From contig BAAFRX010000028.1 in the NCBI GenBank assembly GCA_045866275.1, positions 1 to 16,027 on the forward strand: a stretch of DNA of 16,027 bases. Direction: 5' to 3'. A model generated the notes under the pieces. It was not told where the DNA came from. It ran no database searches and saw only the letters and a list, made by a program, of their open reading frames with translations. Shown here one piece after another: positions 1-6,238 of this stretch. The number at the start of each line of letters is the position of its first letter. The stretch's first letter is position 1. This stretch comes from Sideroxyarcus sp045866275. Lineage in GTDB: Bacteria > Pseudomonadota > Gammaproteobacteria > Burkholderiales > Gallionellaceae. Position numbers and translations under genes: made by a program.

Positions 1-107
1 AATGCGATGACGAGTGGATGAGCGGAAAAATCTATTTGAACATGAACACCTGATGCACGACCTCAAGAATTTTGCTCGTGAGAACTTTTACAGAAAAGGT
101 GTTGCAC
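1..107 (-). mobile_element. Left end of a second IS256-like element, running off the window
   Basis: Read on the minus strand, the DNA from 107 downward starts GTGCAACA, then three variable bases, then TTTCTGTAAA. This matches the start of the terminal sequence at 340 downward (GTGCAACA, three bases, TTTCTGTAAA) in the same orientation. Both also carry a CTTGAGG block some 45-70 bases further in. The transposase frame that starts at 237 loses its family resemblance exactly here, so I infer that a related element inserted into, or recombined with, the first one. No convincing transposase start is visible in these 107 bases; it would lie beyond the left edge. Confidence 0.4.
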
Positions 108-237
108 AATCGGCACGTTCGATTTTGCTGGCCTCATTGACCAGGATGCGTAACGCTTCGCCTGCGCCATCGAGTCCTTGCGATAATAGCGCCGCATAGG
201 CCGCCTCCAGGGGGTTGGTTTCTACTTGCATTGCCAT
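88..237 (-). pseudogene. Truncated IS256-family transposase, N-terminus only
   Basis: The minus-strand frame opens at ATG 237, with an AAGGAG Shine-Dalgarno site just upstream, and runs 49 codons to a TAA. Residues 1-43 resemble the N-terminus of IS256/mutator-type transposases (NPLEAAYAALLSQGLDG, then EALRILVNEASKIER). Family members are about 400 residues and carry a DDE catalytic core, all of which is missing. The resemblance stops at residue 43, where the terminal sequence of a second related IS begins; the last codons are read from that IS end. The fragment cannot be catalytically active. The family assignment rests on remembered N-terminal similarity, so it is good but not certain. Confidence 0.6.
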
Positions 238-315
238 GGTGCTTCTCCTTCGGGGTTGTGGTTAGAATAACCCTCAAGGATTTTTACTTGCAAACCCGTT
301 CGCCAGGCCGGGTTC

Positions 316-340
316 GGAATTTACAGAAACAATGTTGCAC
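316..340 (-). repeat. Terminal repeat of the IS256-like remnant
   Basis: On the minus strand this 25-bp segment begins GTGCAACATTG and continues TTTCTGTAAATTCC. It lies about 80 bp upstream of the truncated transposase start, where the left terminal repeat of an IS is expected, and it resembles the segment at 82-107. It abuts the tRNA-Asn gene, with only 4 bp between them. The opposite end of this IS is not in the window. Confidence 0.45.
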
Positions 341-344
341 TAAC

Positions 345-420
345 TGGCTCCCCGACCTGGACTCGAACCAGGGACCTGCGGATTAACAGTCCGTCGCTCT
401 ACCAACTGAGCTATCAGGGA
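345..420 (-). tRNA. tRNA-Asn (anticodon GTT)
   Basis: The minus strand folds into a complete 76-nt tRNA. The acceptor stem is TCCCTGA paired with TCGGGGA (one T-G pair), with discriminator G and an encoded CCA end at 345. The D-arm carries AGCTCAGTTGGTAGAGC. The anticodon loop reads CTGTTAA, giving anticodon GTT. The T-arm is CCTGG-TTCGAGT-CCAGG. A good promoter lies just upstream (436-464). tRNA genes are common integration targets, but the 3' end here faces the IS256 remnant rather than the defence genes. I see no second copy of its 3' end in the window. Confidence 0.96.
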
Positions 421-435
421 ATTGATGAGGTCGCT

Positions 436-464
436 ATACTAACGGCAGACGATATTTCGGTCAA
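436..464 (-). promoter_or_regulatory. Sigma70 promoter of tRNA-Asn
   Basis: On the minus strand there is a -35 box TTGACC (464-459), a 17-bp spacer and a -10 box TAGTAT (441-436), followed by a GC-containing discriminator. Transcription would start near 429, about 9 nt before the mature 5' end of the tRNA. Box quality and optimal spacing make this the clearest promoter in the window. Confidence 0.75.
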
Positions 465-487
465 CAACTGACTGCAAACATGTTAGC

Positions 488-528
488 CCCAGGTAGTAAT
501 GTCCGCTTTCTCCCAAATAGAAATGTCC
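488..528. repeat. Two imperfect 17-bp direct repeats resembling an IS end
   Basis: On the minus strand, GGACATTTCTATTTGGG (528-512) and GGACATTACTACCTGGG (504-488) match at 14 of 17 positions and are offset by 24 bp. Spaced direct repeats like this are typical transposase-binding sites near IS termini. I could not assign an IS family. The repeats cut into the reading frame of the RAYT relic next door, consistent with a later insertion and decay. Confidence 0.45.
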
Positions 529-534
529 GTTGGT

Positions 535-625
535 GATTAGACTCACCCCGATTTCCGGCGTCACCAACAAATGCACATGATTCGTCATCAGCACATAGGT
601 GTGAAGGTGTGCAATAAATAATTGC
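535..625 (-). pseudogene. Relic of a RAYT / IS200-like (Y1) transposase
   Basis: The minus-strand frame reads AHLHTYVLMTNHVHLLVTPE, which is characteristic of Y1_Tnp / REP-associated tyrosine transposases. The N-H-V-H-L-L segment holds the HUH metal-binding motif. Only about 30 codons are recognisable. There is no upstream start, the downstream frame passes into IS-end-like repeats, and the catalytic tyrosine helix (normally about 60 residues later) is absent. The family normally runs 140-180 residues, so this is a dead fragment. I see no flanking REP palindromes beyond the separate hairpin at 644-668. Confidence 0.65.
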
Positions 626-633
626 GGGTAAAG

Positions 634-668
634 GAAAAAATAAAACCCGGTGCAGTTTCGACCGGGTT
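634..668 (-). terminator. Rho-independent terminator, minus strand
   Basis: An 8-bp perfect stem AACCCGGT/ACCGGGTT (668-661 with 651-644, 9-nt loop) is followed on the minus strand by TTATTTTTTCC. That is the expected stem plus U-tract for intrinsic termination of leftward transcription. No leftward gene ends immediately upstream, so it is either orphaned by deletion or serves the distant NYN gene. Confidence 0.65.
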
Positions 669-829
669 CTATTCACTACGTGTTGGTGGTGGGGTGACGC
701 CTGATGTCTGTGCCGGTTCTCTCAACGCGCACTAGCTGTTGCGGATTGCCGCAAAAACTTACGAAACCCCTATTTGGCAACGATTCTATCAGGAAAACTT
801 ACTCCCGGTAGAGCGTCTGCGAACGCCAG

Positions 830-861
830 TTCAATTCCGAATGGGAATTGAACCCGCGTCC
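830..861 (-). other. tmRNA 3'-end-like segment with a 9-bp inverted repeat, possible attachment-site remnant
   Basis: On the minus strand, 861-843 reads GGACGCGGGTTCAATTCCC. As I remember the sequence, this differs at one position from the T-arm region at the 3' end of Escherichia coli ssrA. The body of tmRNA is not present beside it and the CCA tail is missing. The segment overlaps a perfect inverted repeat, TTCAATTCC (830-838) and GGAATTGAA (844-852), separated by 5 bp, which is arm-spacer-arm geometry like a tyrosine-recombinase core site. ssrA is a well-known island integration target. Chance similarity to a generic T-arm remains possible. Confidence 0.35.
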
Positions 862-931
862 ATCCGACTTGGCTTGTGTCCGAAAAAGAGCGTTCATGGG
901 GTCCTGACAACTCATGCGAAAGGAGACCAAA

Positions 932-1162
932 ATGGACACCGTTCATCTCGACCAAAAGCAACTAGCCACCCGTTGGGGAATTAGCGAGGCATCTCTTGAG
1001 CGCTGGAGATGTGAGGGCATCGGACCAGCGTATCTCAAATTGAAAGGTGTGGTCAGATATCGACTGCGCGATATTGAGAGCTACGAGGAGTCCTGTCTTT
1101 CAACGTTTGTCGGTCGGTCATTGTCGAGCGGTCAATGCAATGCGGTTGTTCCGACCAAATGA
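932..1162 (+). CDS. Small AlpA/excisionase-like helix-turn-helix protein
   Basis: This is a 76-residue DNA-binding protein. Residues 6-40 (QKQLATRWGISEASLERWRCEG) form a winged HTH of the AlpA/excisionase/HTH_17 type. They are followed by a wing, GPAYLKLKGVVRYRLRDIESY, typical of small phage and island excisionases or regulators that bend att-site DNA or activate an integrase. I chose ATG 932 because AGGAG lies 7 bases upstream; an in-frame ATG at 914 has no such site. The last residues (PTK and stop) are read from the first copy of a short direct repeat at 1155-1187, so an IS end may have replaced the original C-terminus. It lies 71 bp from the ssrA-like segment, as an excisionase might. The regulator role is inferred from family; the target is unknown. 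Confidence 0.7.
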   Translation: MDTVHLDQKQLATRWGISEASLERWRCEGIGPAYLKLKGVVRYRLRDIESYEESCLSTFVGRSLSSGQCNAVVPTK

Positions 1163-1187
1163 AACTTTACACCCCGTCCAAATGAAA
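1155..1187. repeat. Two 10-bp direct repeats at the end of the HTH gene
   Basis: CCAAATGAAA occurs at 1155-1164 and again at 1178-1187, separated by 13 bp that include TTTACACCCC. The arrangement resembles the short repeated binding sites at IS termini, but I cannot name the element. The first copy supplies the stop codon of the HTH gene. Confidence 0.4.
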
Positions 1188-1228
1188 GGCTGCCCTAGTT
1201 CAATTGACCGTATCGGTATTCGATGTTT

Positions 1229-1918
1229 CTACCAGTGAGGTGGTTTTCTGGCAGCCTTCTTTTTAGTGGGAACGACATCGGGTAATTGGGAGCGGAATAG
1301 TTCGTCGTCACGAATGTAATGCCGTGTCCAATTGGCCAGTCGCTCTAGCTCGGTGTTGCTGCGACGGTGGCGATTGCCGTTCGGTTCGGGCAATGGTGCA
1401 ACGAGTCCAACTATGCAGTGTGGGAAATCTTCCTGAATCGCTTTGACTGCCGGTACTAGGTCGGAATCGTTAGAGCAGATAATAACAACGTCAGCTTTTC
1501 CTTGAGCCACATCCCGATAAATGGAAAGCGCAATGTTCACGTCAGTTTGCTTTTCCTCGATGCGCCATACAGATAAGCGATTGTTTTTGTCTGGAGGTTC
1601 GAGGTAGGCCATCAGTCGTGCTTCTTCGACCGTGTGATAGCCCGGAACGATTTTAATTTCATCGGGGTACTTGGACCTCAGTGCTCGATGATATTCGTTT
1701 TGCGCGGTTACCGAGTCCTGTCCATGCGAAGCGAATTTTCCCATTGCCGGAGCGGTGAAATATTTCACGACATCTAAAGGGATGTCAGGCATTTGGGGTT
1801 TAAGAATGTGCTCACGAAAAAGCGCAACCAAGTCCAACCACTTGTGGGAGGTTCCACGGAGGCGGCTGTAGTAGAGGTTGTAACCATCGACGTAGGCGAT
1901 AGCTCGTTGCTTTGACAT
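1229..1918 (-). CDS. NYN-domain (LabA/DUF88-like) putative RNase
   Basis: This is a 229-residue PIN-like NYN domain protein, predicted to be a metal-dependent ribonuclease. The acidic motifs of the fold are all present: AYVDGYN at 8-14 (D11), KQTDVNIAL at 123-131 (D126) and ICSNDSDLVPAV at 147-158 (D151, D153). The tail (about 215-229) is basic, PTKKKAARKPP, and may bind nucleic acid. I chose ATG 1918 because the domain starts right after it; a TTG at 1927 in the same frame is an alternative, and the ribosome site of either is weak. The gene stands alone, divergent from the recombinase module and convergent with the HTH gene. NYN nucleases occur in RNA processing, toxin-antitoxin pairs and defence loci; nothing here decides between those. 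Confidence 0.85.
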   Translation of the reverse strand: MSKQRAIAYVDGYNLYYSRLRGTSHKWLDLVALFREHILKPQMPDIPLDVVKYFTAPAMGKFASHGQDSVTAQNEYHRALRSKYPDEIKIVPGYHTVEEARLMAYLEPPDKNNRLSVWRIEEKQTDVNIALSIYRDVAQGKADVVIICSNDSDLVPAVKAIQEDFPHCIVGLVAPLPEPNGNRHRRSNTELERLANWTRHYIRDDELFRSQLPDVVPTKKKAARKPPHW

Positions 1919-1943
1919 GAATTCCAATCCGTATAAATGACAA

Positions 1944-1961
1944 AGCCGCCTTGCGGCGGCT
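1944..1961. other. Strong GC-rich hairpin upstream of the NYN gene
   Basis: AGCCGCC (1944-1950) and GGCGGCT (1955-1961) form a perfect 7-bp stem with a TTGC loop. On the minus strand it is followed by TTTGTCATTT, a weak U-tract. It sits 26 bp before the NYN start, inside its probable 5' leader, so it could be an attenuator-like element or the terminator of a lost gene. No function can be proved from sequence. Confidence 0.4.
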
Positions 1962-2130
1962 CCGTCGCCCCAGTTGTCATCGGTAAACCGACTTCAATAG
2001 GGGAGAGTAGTCTGCGCATGATATGGGTGCGCAGCTTGGATGTCAATCCGTCTGACCGGCTGCCGCATCGTTTAAATGGTAATGCATCAGAAGACACATG
2101 CTCAATACAGATTTTGTATGGAGCCGTTCC

Positions 2131-2586
2131 ATGGAGTGCAAGCAGTGCCAATCCTGCGGTCAGACATTTACACCGCGCCCCCAATCCCCACAACAATCCT
2201 ACTGTTCAGATCCGGCCTGCCAGCGCGAGCGAAAACGGCGATGGCAACGAGATAGGCTGCAAATTGACCCGGACTACCAAGACAACCAAACTCGTGCCCA
2301 GCAGGCTTGGGCTGATCGAAATCCAGACTACTGGCGCGAATATCGCGCCACTCACCCGCAGTATGTCGAACGTAATCGTCAGTTGCAACAGGCGCGCAAC
2401 GCAAAGCCTGTGATCGTCCCAATTGCAAAGATGGATGCGTCAACGCAAGCGAAAGCCTTGCCATCCGGCCTGTACCGCATCCAACCAGTGACCACTGACG
2501 GCATTGCAAAGATGGATGCCTGGATAGTCGAAATTTCGGTGCATACATGCGAAAGCAAGCCTGACGACGATATTGCAAAGAGATGA
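2131..2586 (+). CDS. Cysteine-rich small protein leading the recombinase module, unknown function
   Basis: This is a 151-residue soluble protein. The N-terminus holds C3, C6 and C9 followed by C25 and C30 (ECKQCQSCG ... YCSDPACQRERKRR), a probable zinc finger or ribbon followed by a basic stretch, so nucleic-acid binding is likely. Residues 45-90 are polar and charged (DPDYQDN, NPDYWREYRATHPQYVERNR). The C-terminal half repeats IAKMDA at 98-103 and 125-130, and ends IAKR. ATG 2131 is chosen because GGAG lies 7 bases upstream (2120-2123). It reads the same way as the recombinase and two ParB-like genes and is probably an accessory of that module. I do not know a characterised homologue; a DNA-binding accessory or regulator is an inference. 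Confidence 0.75.
   Translation: MECKQCQSCGQTFTPRPQSPQQSYCSDPACQRERKRRWQRDRLQIDPDYQDNQTRAQQAWADRNPDYWREYRATHPQYVERNRQLQQARNAKPVIVPIAKMDASTQAKALPSGLYRIQPVTTDGIAKMDAWIVEISVHTCESKPDDDIAKR
2422..2580 (+). repeat. IAKMDA-coding repeats inside the cysteine-rich gene
   Basis: ATTGCAAAGATGGATGC occurs at 2422-2438 and 2503-2519, identical over 17 bp and 81 bp (27 codons) apart. A partial third copy, ATTGCAAAG, lies at 2572-2580 just before the stop. Identity at the DNA level, including third codon positions, suggests recent duplication or a selected DNA site rather than only a protein motif. Confidence 0.6.
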
Positions 2587-2780
2587 CTTGATCGGAATGT
2601 GTGCCGGAGACAAATACCATATCGCCCATGCGCGCTCTCTGCCCGTCCAATATTGGAATCGAACCGTTGCTCAACTTCAATTGAGGCAATCGTGACCTGT
2701 CGAGAGCCGATTTCGCAAACTTACCGGGGCGATCGACTATGCGACATGATGAGCAAAATGACGAAGGGCAGGAGGTACAG
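2587..2780 (+). promoter_or_regulatory. 194-bp leader of the recombinase gene with palindromes
   Basis: No gene is supported here. The stretch holds a perfect 10-bp palindrome CCAATATTGG (2647-2656) and, 13 bp further on, the inverted repeat CTCAA/TTGAG (2670-2674 and 2681-2685). It ends in a strong GGAGG ribosome site (2771-2775). The palindromes could be operators or ParB/recombinase binding sites for the downstream genes, but that is inference. An in-frame ATG at 2739 would add 14 residues to the recombinase but lacks a comparable ribosome site. Confidence 0.35.
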
Positions 2781-4301
2781 ATGATGCGGGCGGTGGAGTA
2801 CGTCCGCATGTCGACCGAGCACCAGCAGTATTCCACCGAGAATCAGGCTGACAAAATCCGTGAATACGCAGCCCGGCGTGGCATCCAGATCGTGCGTACC
2901 TATGCCGATGCCGGGAAGAGCGGCTTGCGCATCGATGGCCGGGCATCATTGCAGCAACTGATTAAGGATGTCGAATCCGGGAACGCCGATTTTCAGATCA
3001 TCCTGGTATATGACGTCAGCCGCTGGGGGCGATTCCAGGATGCCGATGAGAGCGCCTATTACGAATACATCTGCCGCCGGGCTGGCATTCAGGTCATCTA
3101 CTGCGCCGAGCAATTCGAAAACGACGGGTCACCGGTTTCCACCATCGTCAAAGGCGTCAAGCGTGCGATGGCTGGCGAATACAGTCGGGAATTGTCCACC
3201 AAGGTGTTTGCCGGGCAGTGTCGCCTGATTGAACTGGGATACCGACAAGGTGGACCAGCTGGATATGGATTGCGGCGGGTGCTGGTCGATCAGACCGGCT
3301 CAATCAAAGCGCAGCTTACCCGAGGTGAGCACAAGAGCCTGCAGACCGATCGCGTTATCCTCATGCCGGGGCCGGACGATGAGGTGCGCAATGTCAACCA
3401 GATGTACCGCTGGTTCATCGATCAGGGGATGGTCGAATCCGAGATCGCTCAACGATTGAATGAAATGGGCGTGCGTACCGATTTGGATCGCTCATGGACG
3501 CGCGCGACCGTGCACGAGGTGCTGACCAACGAGAAGTACATCGGCAACAACGTGTTCAATCGCATCTCGTTCAAGCTTAAAAAGCACCGGGTCATCAATC
3601 CGCCCGAGATGCTGATCAAGAAAGAAGGTGCATTCGAATCCATTGTTCCGCCAGAAGTGTTCTATACCGCCCAAGGAATTATTCGCGCACGCGCCCGGCG
3701 CTATACCGACGCGGAATTGATCGAGCGTTTGCGGGCTTTGTATCAAAACCGGGGCTTCCTGTCTGGCCTGATCATCAATGAGGCGGAGAACATGCCCTCC
3801 ACTGCGATCTATGCACATCGCTTCGGAAGCCTTGTACGGGCGTATGAAATGGTCGGCTTCACACCGGATCGGGATTATCGCTATCTGGAAACCAACAAGT
3901 TCCTGCGCCGATTCCATCCGGAGATCGTCAACGAAACAGAGCGGAAAATCGCCAGCCTTGGCGGTTCCGTGCGGCGCGACCCGGCCACTGATCTGCTGCG
4001 GGTCAACGGTGAATTCAGCCTCTCGCTGGTATTGGCCAGATGTCAGATTCCAGAAAGCGGTCGCTATCGCTGGAAAATCCGATTCGATACCAGCTTGGCC
4101 CCGGACATTACCGTGGCGGTGCGTCTGGATCAGACCAATCAGGCTGTACTGGATTACTACCTTCTGCCACGTCTGGATTTCGGGCTGCCGCGCATCAGTC
4201 TGGCAGAACACAACCCCGTCGAGTTCGAGAGCTACCGCTTCGACAGCTTGGACTACCTGTACGGCATGGCGGAACACACACGCATAAGGAGGGTGGCATG
4301 A
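2781..4301 (+). CDS. Large serine recombinase
   Basis: This is a 506-residue site-specific DNA recombinase that would cut and rejoin DNA through a serine-DNA intermediate. The N-terminal resolvase domain (about 3-150) begins AVEYVRMSTEHQQYSTENQ with the nucleophile S11, then YDVSRWGR (77-84) and AGEYSREL (131-138). The recombinase domain (about 157-300) starts GGPAGYGLRR and includes LNEMGVRT and LTNEKYIGN. The C-terminal 200 residues lack the usual cysteine zinc ribbon and have no coiled coil I can place, so they look specialised. ATG 2781 is chosen for the GGAGG site 5 bases upstream. The stop overlaps the next start (ATGA), implying translational coupling with the first ParB-like gene. Whether it mobilises this island or only its own module is unknown. 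Confidence 0.92.
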   Translation: MMRAVEYVRMSTEHQQYSTENQADKIREYAARRGIQIVRTYADAGKSGLRIDGRASLQQLIKDVESGNADFQIILVYDVSRWGRFQDADESAYYEYICRRAGIQVIYCAEQFENDGSPVSTIVKGVKRAMAGEYSRELSTKVFAGQCRLIELGYRQGGPAGYGLRRVLVDQTGSIKAQLTRGEHKSLQTDRVILMPGPDDEVRNVNQMYRWFIDQGMVESEIAQRLNEMGVRTDLDRSWTRATVHEVLTNEKYIGNNVFNRISFKLKKHRVINPPEMLIKKEGAFESIVPPEVFYTAQGIIRARARRYTDAELIERLRALYQNRGFLSGLIINEAENMPSTAIYAHRFGSLVRAYEMVGFTPDRDYRYLETNKFLRRFHPEIVNETERKIASLGGSVRRDPATDLLRVNGEFSLSLVLARCQIPESGRYRWKIRFDTSLAPDITVAVRLDQTNQAVLDYYLLPRLDFGLPRISLAEHNPVEFESYRFDSLDYLYGMAEHTRIRRVA

Positions 4302-5200
4302 CAGGAAAATTGGATACAGGGGAAATGAAGATGATTCCCATCGATCAGATCGATGTGCTGAATCCTCGGGAGCGCAACAAGAACACATTCGAAGAGATCG
4401 TCGGCAATATCAAGGCAATCGGTCTCAAGAAGCCCATCACCGTTACGCCGCGTGTCGGCGCAGACGGTAGTGAACGATTTTTACTGATCTGCGGCGAGGG
4501 GCGCATGAAGGCGTTTCGGCAACTGGGCGAGCAGACCATCCCGGCCTTGGTGGTAAAGGTCAGTGATGAAAACGCCTTCATCATGAGCCTGACTGAGAAC
4601 ATCGCGCGCCGCCAGTATCGTCCGCTGGAATTGCTGGCTGGCATCGAGCAGCTGCGCGACAAGGGGTACGACAAAAAGGAAATCGCCAGAAAGACGGGGC
4701 TGACGACCGAATACGTGCAAGGCATCCTGACCCTGTTGAAGCACGGCGAGGAGCGATTGCTGGTGGCCGTGGAAAAGGGGCGCATTCCGCTCAATGCTGC
4801 GCTCACAATCGTCGGGGCGGGCGATGATGACAAAGCCGTCCAAGCTGCGCTGCAGGATGCCTATGAGTCTGGGAAGCTGCGCGGCAAACAGCTATTGCAG
4901 GCACGACGTGTGATTGAGCGGCGTCAAACCTTGGGGCGTTCCATGGCGCGGGGTACGCCGCGAAACAAGGCGGATGTCACATCTTCCAGTTTGGTCAGGG
5001 TTTACCAAAAAGAGGTAGATCGCCAAAAGCAGATGGTGAAGAAGGCGGAAATCGCCCAGCAGCGGCTCTTGTTCGTTGTCGGGGCGCTTAGGCAGTTACT
5101 GGTCGACGAAAATTTCACGACCCTGCTACGGGCTGAAGGGCTGGACTCCCTTCCTAAATATCTGGCGGATCGGGTCTGGTCTGGAGGGCGTGCCGTATGA
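4298..5200 (+). CDS. ParB-type DNA-binding protein, first of two
   Basis: This is a 300-residue ParB/RepB/Spo0J-type protein. The N-terminal ParB fold opens with IPIDQIDVLNPRERN (13-27), then GEGRMKAFRQLG (66-77, the GERR-like nucleotide-binding motif) and TENIARRQYRPLEL (99-112). A helix-turn-helix follows at about 126-147 (KKEIARKTGLTTEYVQGIL). The C-terminal third is charged and helical, perhaps for dimerisation. The start overlaps the recombinase stop by 4 bp and has AAGGAGG 4 bases upstream. No ParA ATPase is encoded nearby, so classical plasmid partition is unlikely. In this setting it more likely binds DNA sites to guide or control the recombinase (inference). Confidence 0.88.
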   Translation: MTGKLDTGEMKMIPIDQIDVLNPRERNKNTFEEIVGNIKAIGLKKPITVTPRVGADGSERFLLICGEGRMKAFRQLGEQTIPALVVKVSDENAFIMSLTENIARRQYRPLELLAGIEQLRDKGYDKKEIARKTGLTTEYVQGILTLLKHGEERLLVAVEKGRIPLNAALTIVGAGDDDKAVQAALQDAYESGKLRGKQLLQARRVIERRQTLGRSMARGTPRNKADVTSSSLVRVYQKEVDRQKQMVKKAEIAQQRLLFVVGALRQLLVDENFTTLLRAEGLDSLPKYLADRVWSGGRAV

Positions 5201-6075
5201 CCACGGTTTCCTTGGGGTTCGATTGGGAGCCGCAGATGGTGCCTGTCAGTATGATCTTGCCCTCTCGCAAAACACCGGTCGGTATTTCTACCTCCAGAAA
5301 ATATATGCAGATTCGGTCATCCATACAGGAGGTGGGTTTGATCGAGCCACTGTCTGTCGGACTGGCGGATTCCACGACAGGGCATCACGTTCTGCTGGAT
5401 GGCCATATCCGTCTGCTGGCATTACAGGAGCTTCAGTACGATGAGGTGCCATGCCTGATCGCAACCGATGACGAGGTTTACACCTACAACAATCGCATCA
5501 ACCGGTTATCAACCATTCAGGAGCATTACATGGTTCGACGTGCAATTCAGCGAGGCGTAACCCCAGAGCGCTTGGCGAAGGCATTGAGCGTCGATCCACG
5601 CACCATTGAGCGCAAAGCCAACCTGCTGGATGGGATATGCCCAGAGGCGGCAGAATTGTTGAGGGACCATCAGTTTCCGACGGATATCTCTCGTGTGCTG
5701 CGCAAAATGAAGCCCACGCGCCAGGTCGAGTGCGTGGAATTGATGGTGTCGGCCAACACCATCACGATTGCTTATGCTGAAGCCATGCTGGTCGCCACCC
5801 CAGCGGAAATGCTAGTTGATGGAAAACGCCCGGCCAAGACCGCAGGACTGAGTCAGGAGCAAATCGCAAAAATGGAGCGCGAGATGAGTAATCTGCATGG
5901 GCAGTACAAGATGGTTGAACAGACCTACGGGCAGGACATCCTGAATTTGGTGCTGGCCAAGGGCTATTTGAGCAAGCTGCTGGAAAACAAGGCGGTTGCG
6001 CGATACCTCCGGCAGCGACAGCCGGAAGTGATGTCTGAATTCGAGGTGATTGTTCAAACTGTGTCGATTGATTAG
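5197..6075 (+). CDS. ParB/RepB-type DNA-binding protein, second of two
   Basis: This 292-residue protein is related to the RepB-type plasmid partition group and is only distantly similar to its upstream neighbour. A ParB-like N-terminal domain covers about 12-95 and contains IQEVGLIEPLSV (43-54) and VLLDGHIRLLALQELQ (65-80), with DGHIRL in place of the usual GERR motif. A helix-turn-helix lies at about 118-141 (QRGVTPERLAKALSVDPRTIERK), and a RepB-like helical C-terminal region follows. The start overlaps the previous stop (ATGA), so all three genes are coupled. The pairing of two divergent ParB paralogues with a serine recombinase and no ParA is unusual. A role in recognising paired DNA sites is possible but unproved. 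Confidence 0.85.
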   Translation: MTTVSLGFDWEPQMVPVSMILPSRKTPVGISTSRKYMQIRSSIQEVGLIEPLSVGLADSTTGHHVLLDGHIRLLALQELQYDEVPCLIATDDEVYTYNNRINRLSTIQEHYMVRRAIQRGVTPERLAKALSVDPRTIERKANLLDGICPEAAELLRDHQFPTDISRVLRKMKPTRQVECVELMVSANTITIAYAEAMLVATPAEMLVDGKRPAKTAGLSQEQIAKMEREMSNLHGQYKMVEQTYGQDILNLVLAKGYLSKLLENKAVARYLRQRQPEVMSEFEVIVQTVSID

Positions 6076-6204
6076 AACCTCGCGTGACAGAGTGAGGCGG
6101 GTGGGGAAAATCCCATGCGGAGATTGGCTTTGCTATATCCGCAGTTCGTGCGGTGAAAAATCCTTCTAGAGCCAACGAAAAACCTATCTCCTGCGGTGAA
6201 TGTC

Positions 6205-6213
6205 TGCCATAAT
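6205..6213 (+). promoter_or_regulatory. Extended -10 promoter candidate for the fic-hsd operon
   Basis: TG-C-CATAAT fits an extended -10 element. It lies 25 bp before the fic start, with GCGGAG as ribosome site 6 bases before that ATG. No good -35 box is visible at the proper distance. Because the downstream genes are almost gap-free, this may drive the whole defence cluster. Confidence 0.4.
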
Positions 6214-6238
6214 TGGCGCACAAATTGCGGAGAATTAA

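Larger units (their letters stand above)
421..931. other. Gene-poor stretch of IS and transposase debris
   Basis: Over about 510 bp there is no intact gene. It contains the tRNA-Asn promoter, IS-end-like direct repeats, the RAYT relic, an orphan terminator and the ssrA-like segment listed separately. Positions 670-829 show nothing else I can identify. Confidence 0.7.

Noticed and set aside
14..199. Rightward 61-residue frame at the left edge
   Set aside because: It crosses the IS terminal sequence and runs antisense to the recognisable IS256 transposase N-terminus; no ribosome site or family resemblance.
345..420. tRNA-Asn as the attachment site of the defence island
   Set aside because: Its 3' end faces away from the defence genes toward the IS256 remnant, and no duplicate of its 3' end is visible elsewhere in the window.
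461..676. Leftward 71-residue frame
   Set aside because: It runs through the terminator hairpin and is out of frame with the recognisable RAYT residues, which lie in a different minus-strand frame.
1937..2413. Rightward 158-residue frame overlapping the Cys-rich gene
   Set aside because: It overlaps the better-supported frame starting at 2131, which has a clear ribosome site and patterned cysteines; its composition looks like an out-of-frame reading.
3492..4388. 298-residue antisense frame inside the recombinase and first ParB-like gene
   Set aside because: It covers the well-conserved C-terminal part of the recombinase on the opposite strand and shows no domain of its own.
6116..6143. TGCGGA/TCCGCA inverted repeat after the second ParB-like gene as terminator
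   Set aside because: The stem is only 6 bp with a 16-nt loop and no following U-tract, so termination is not supported.
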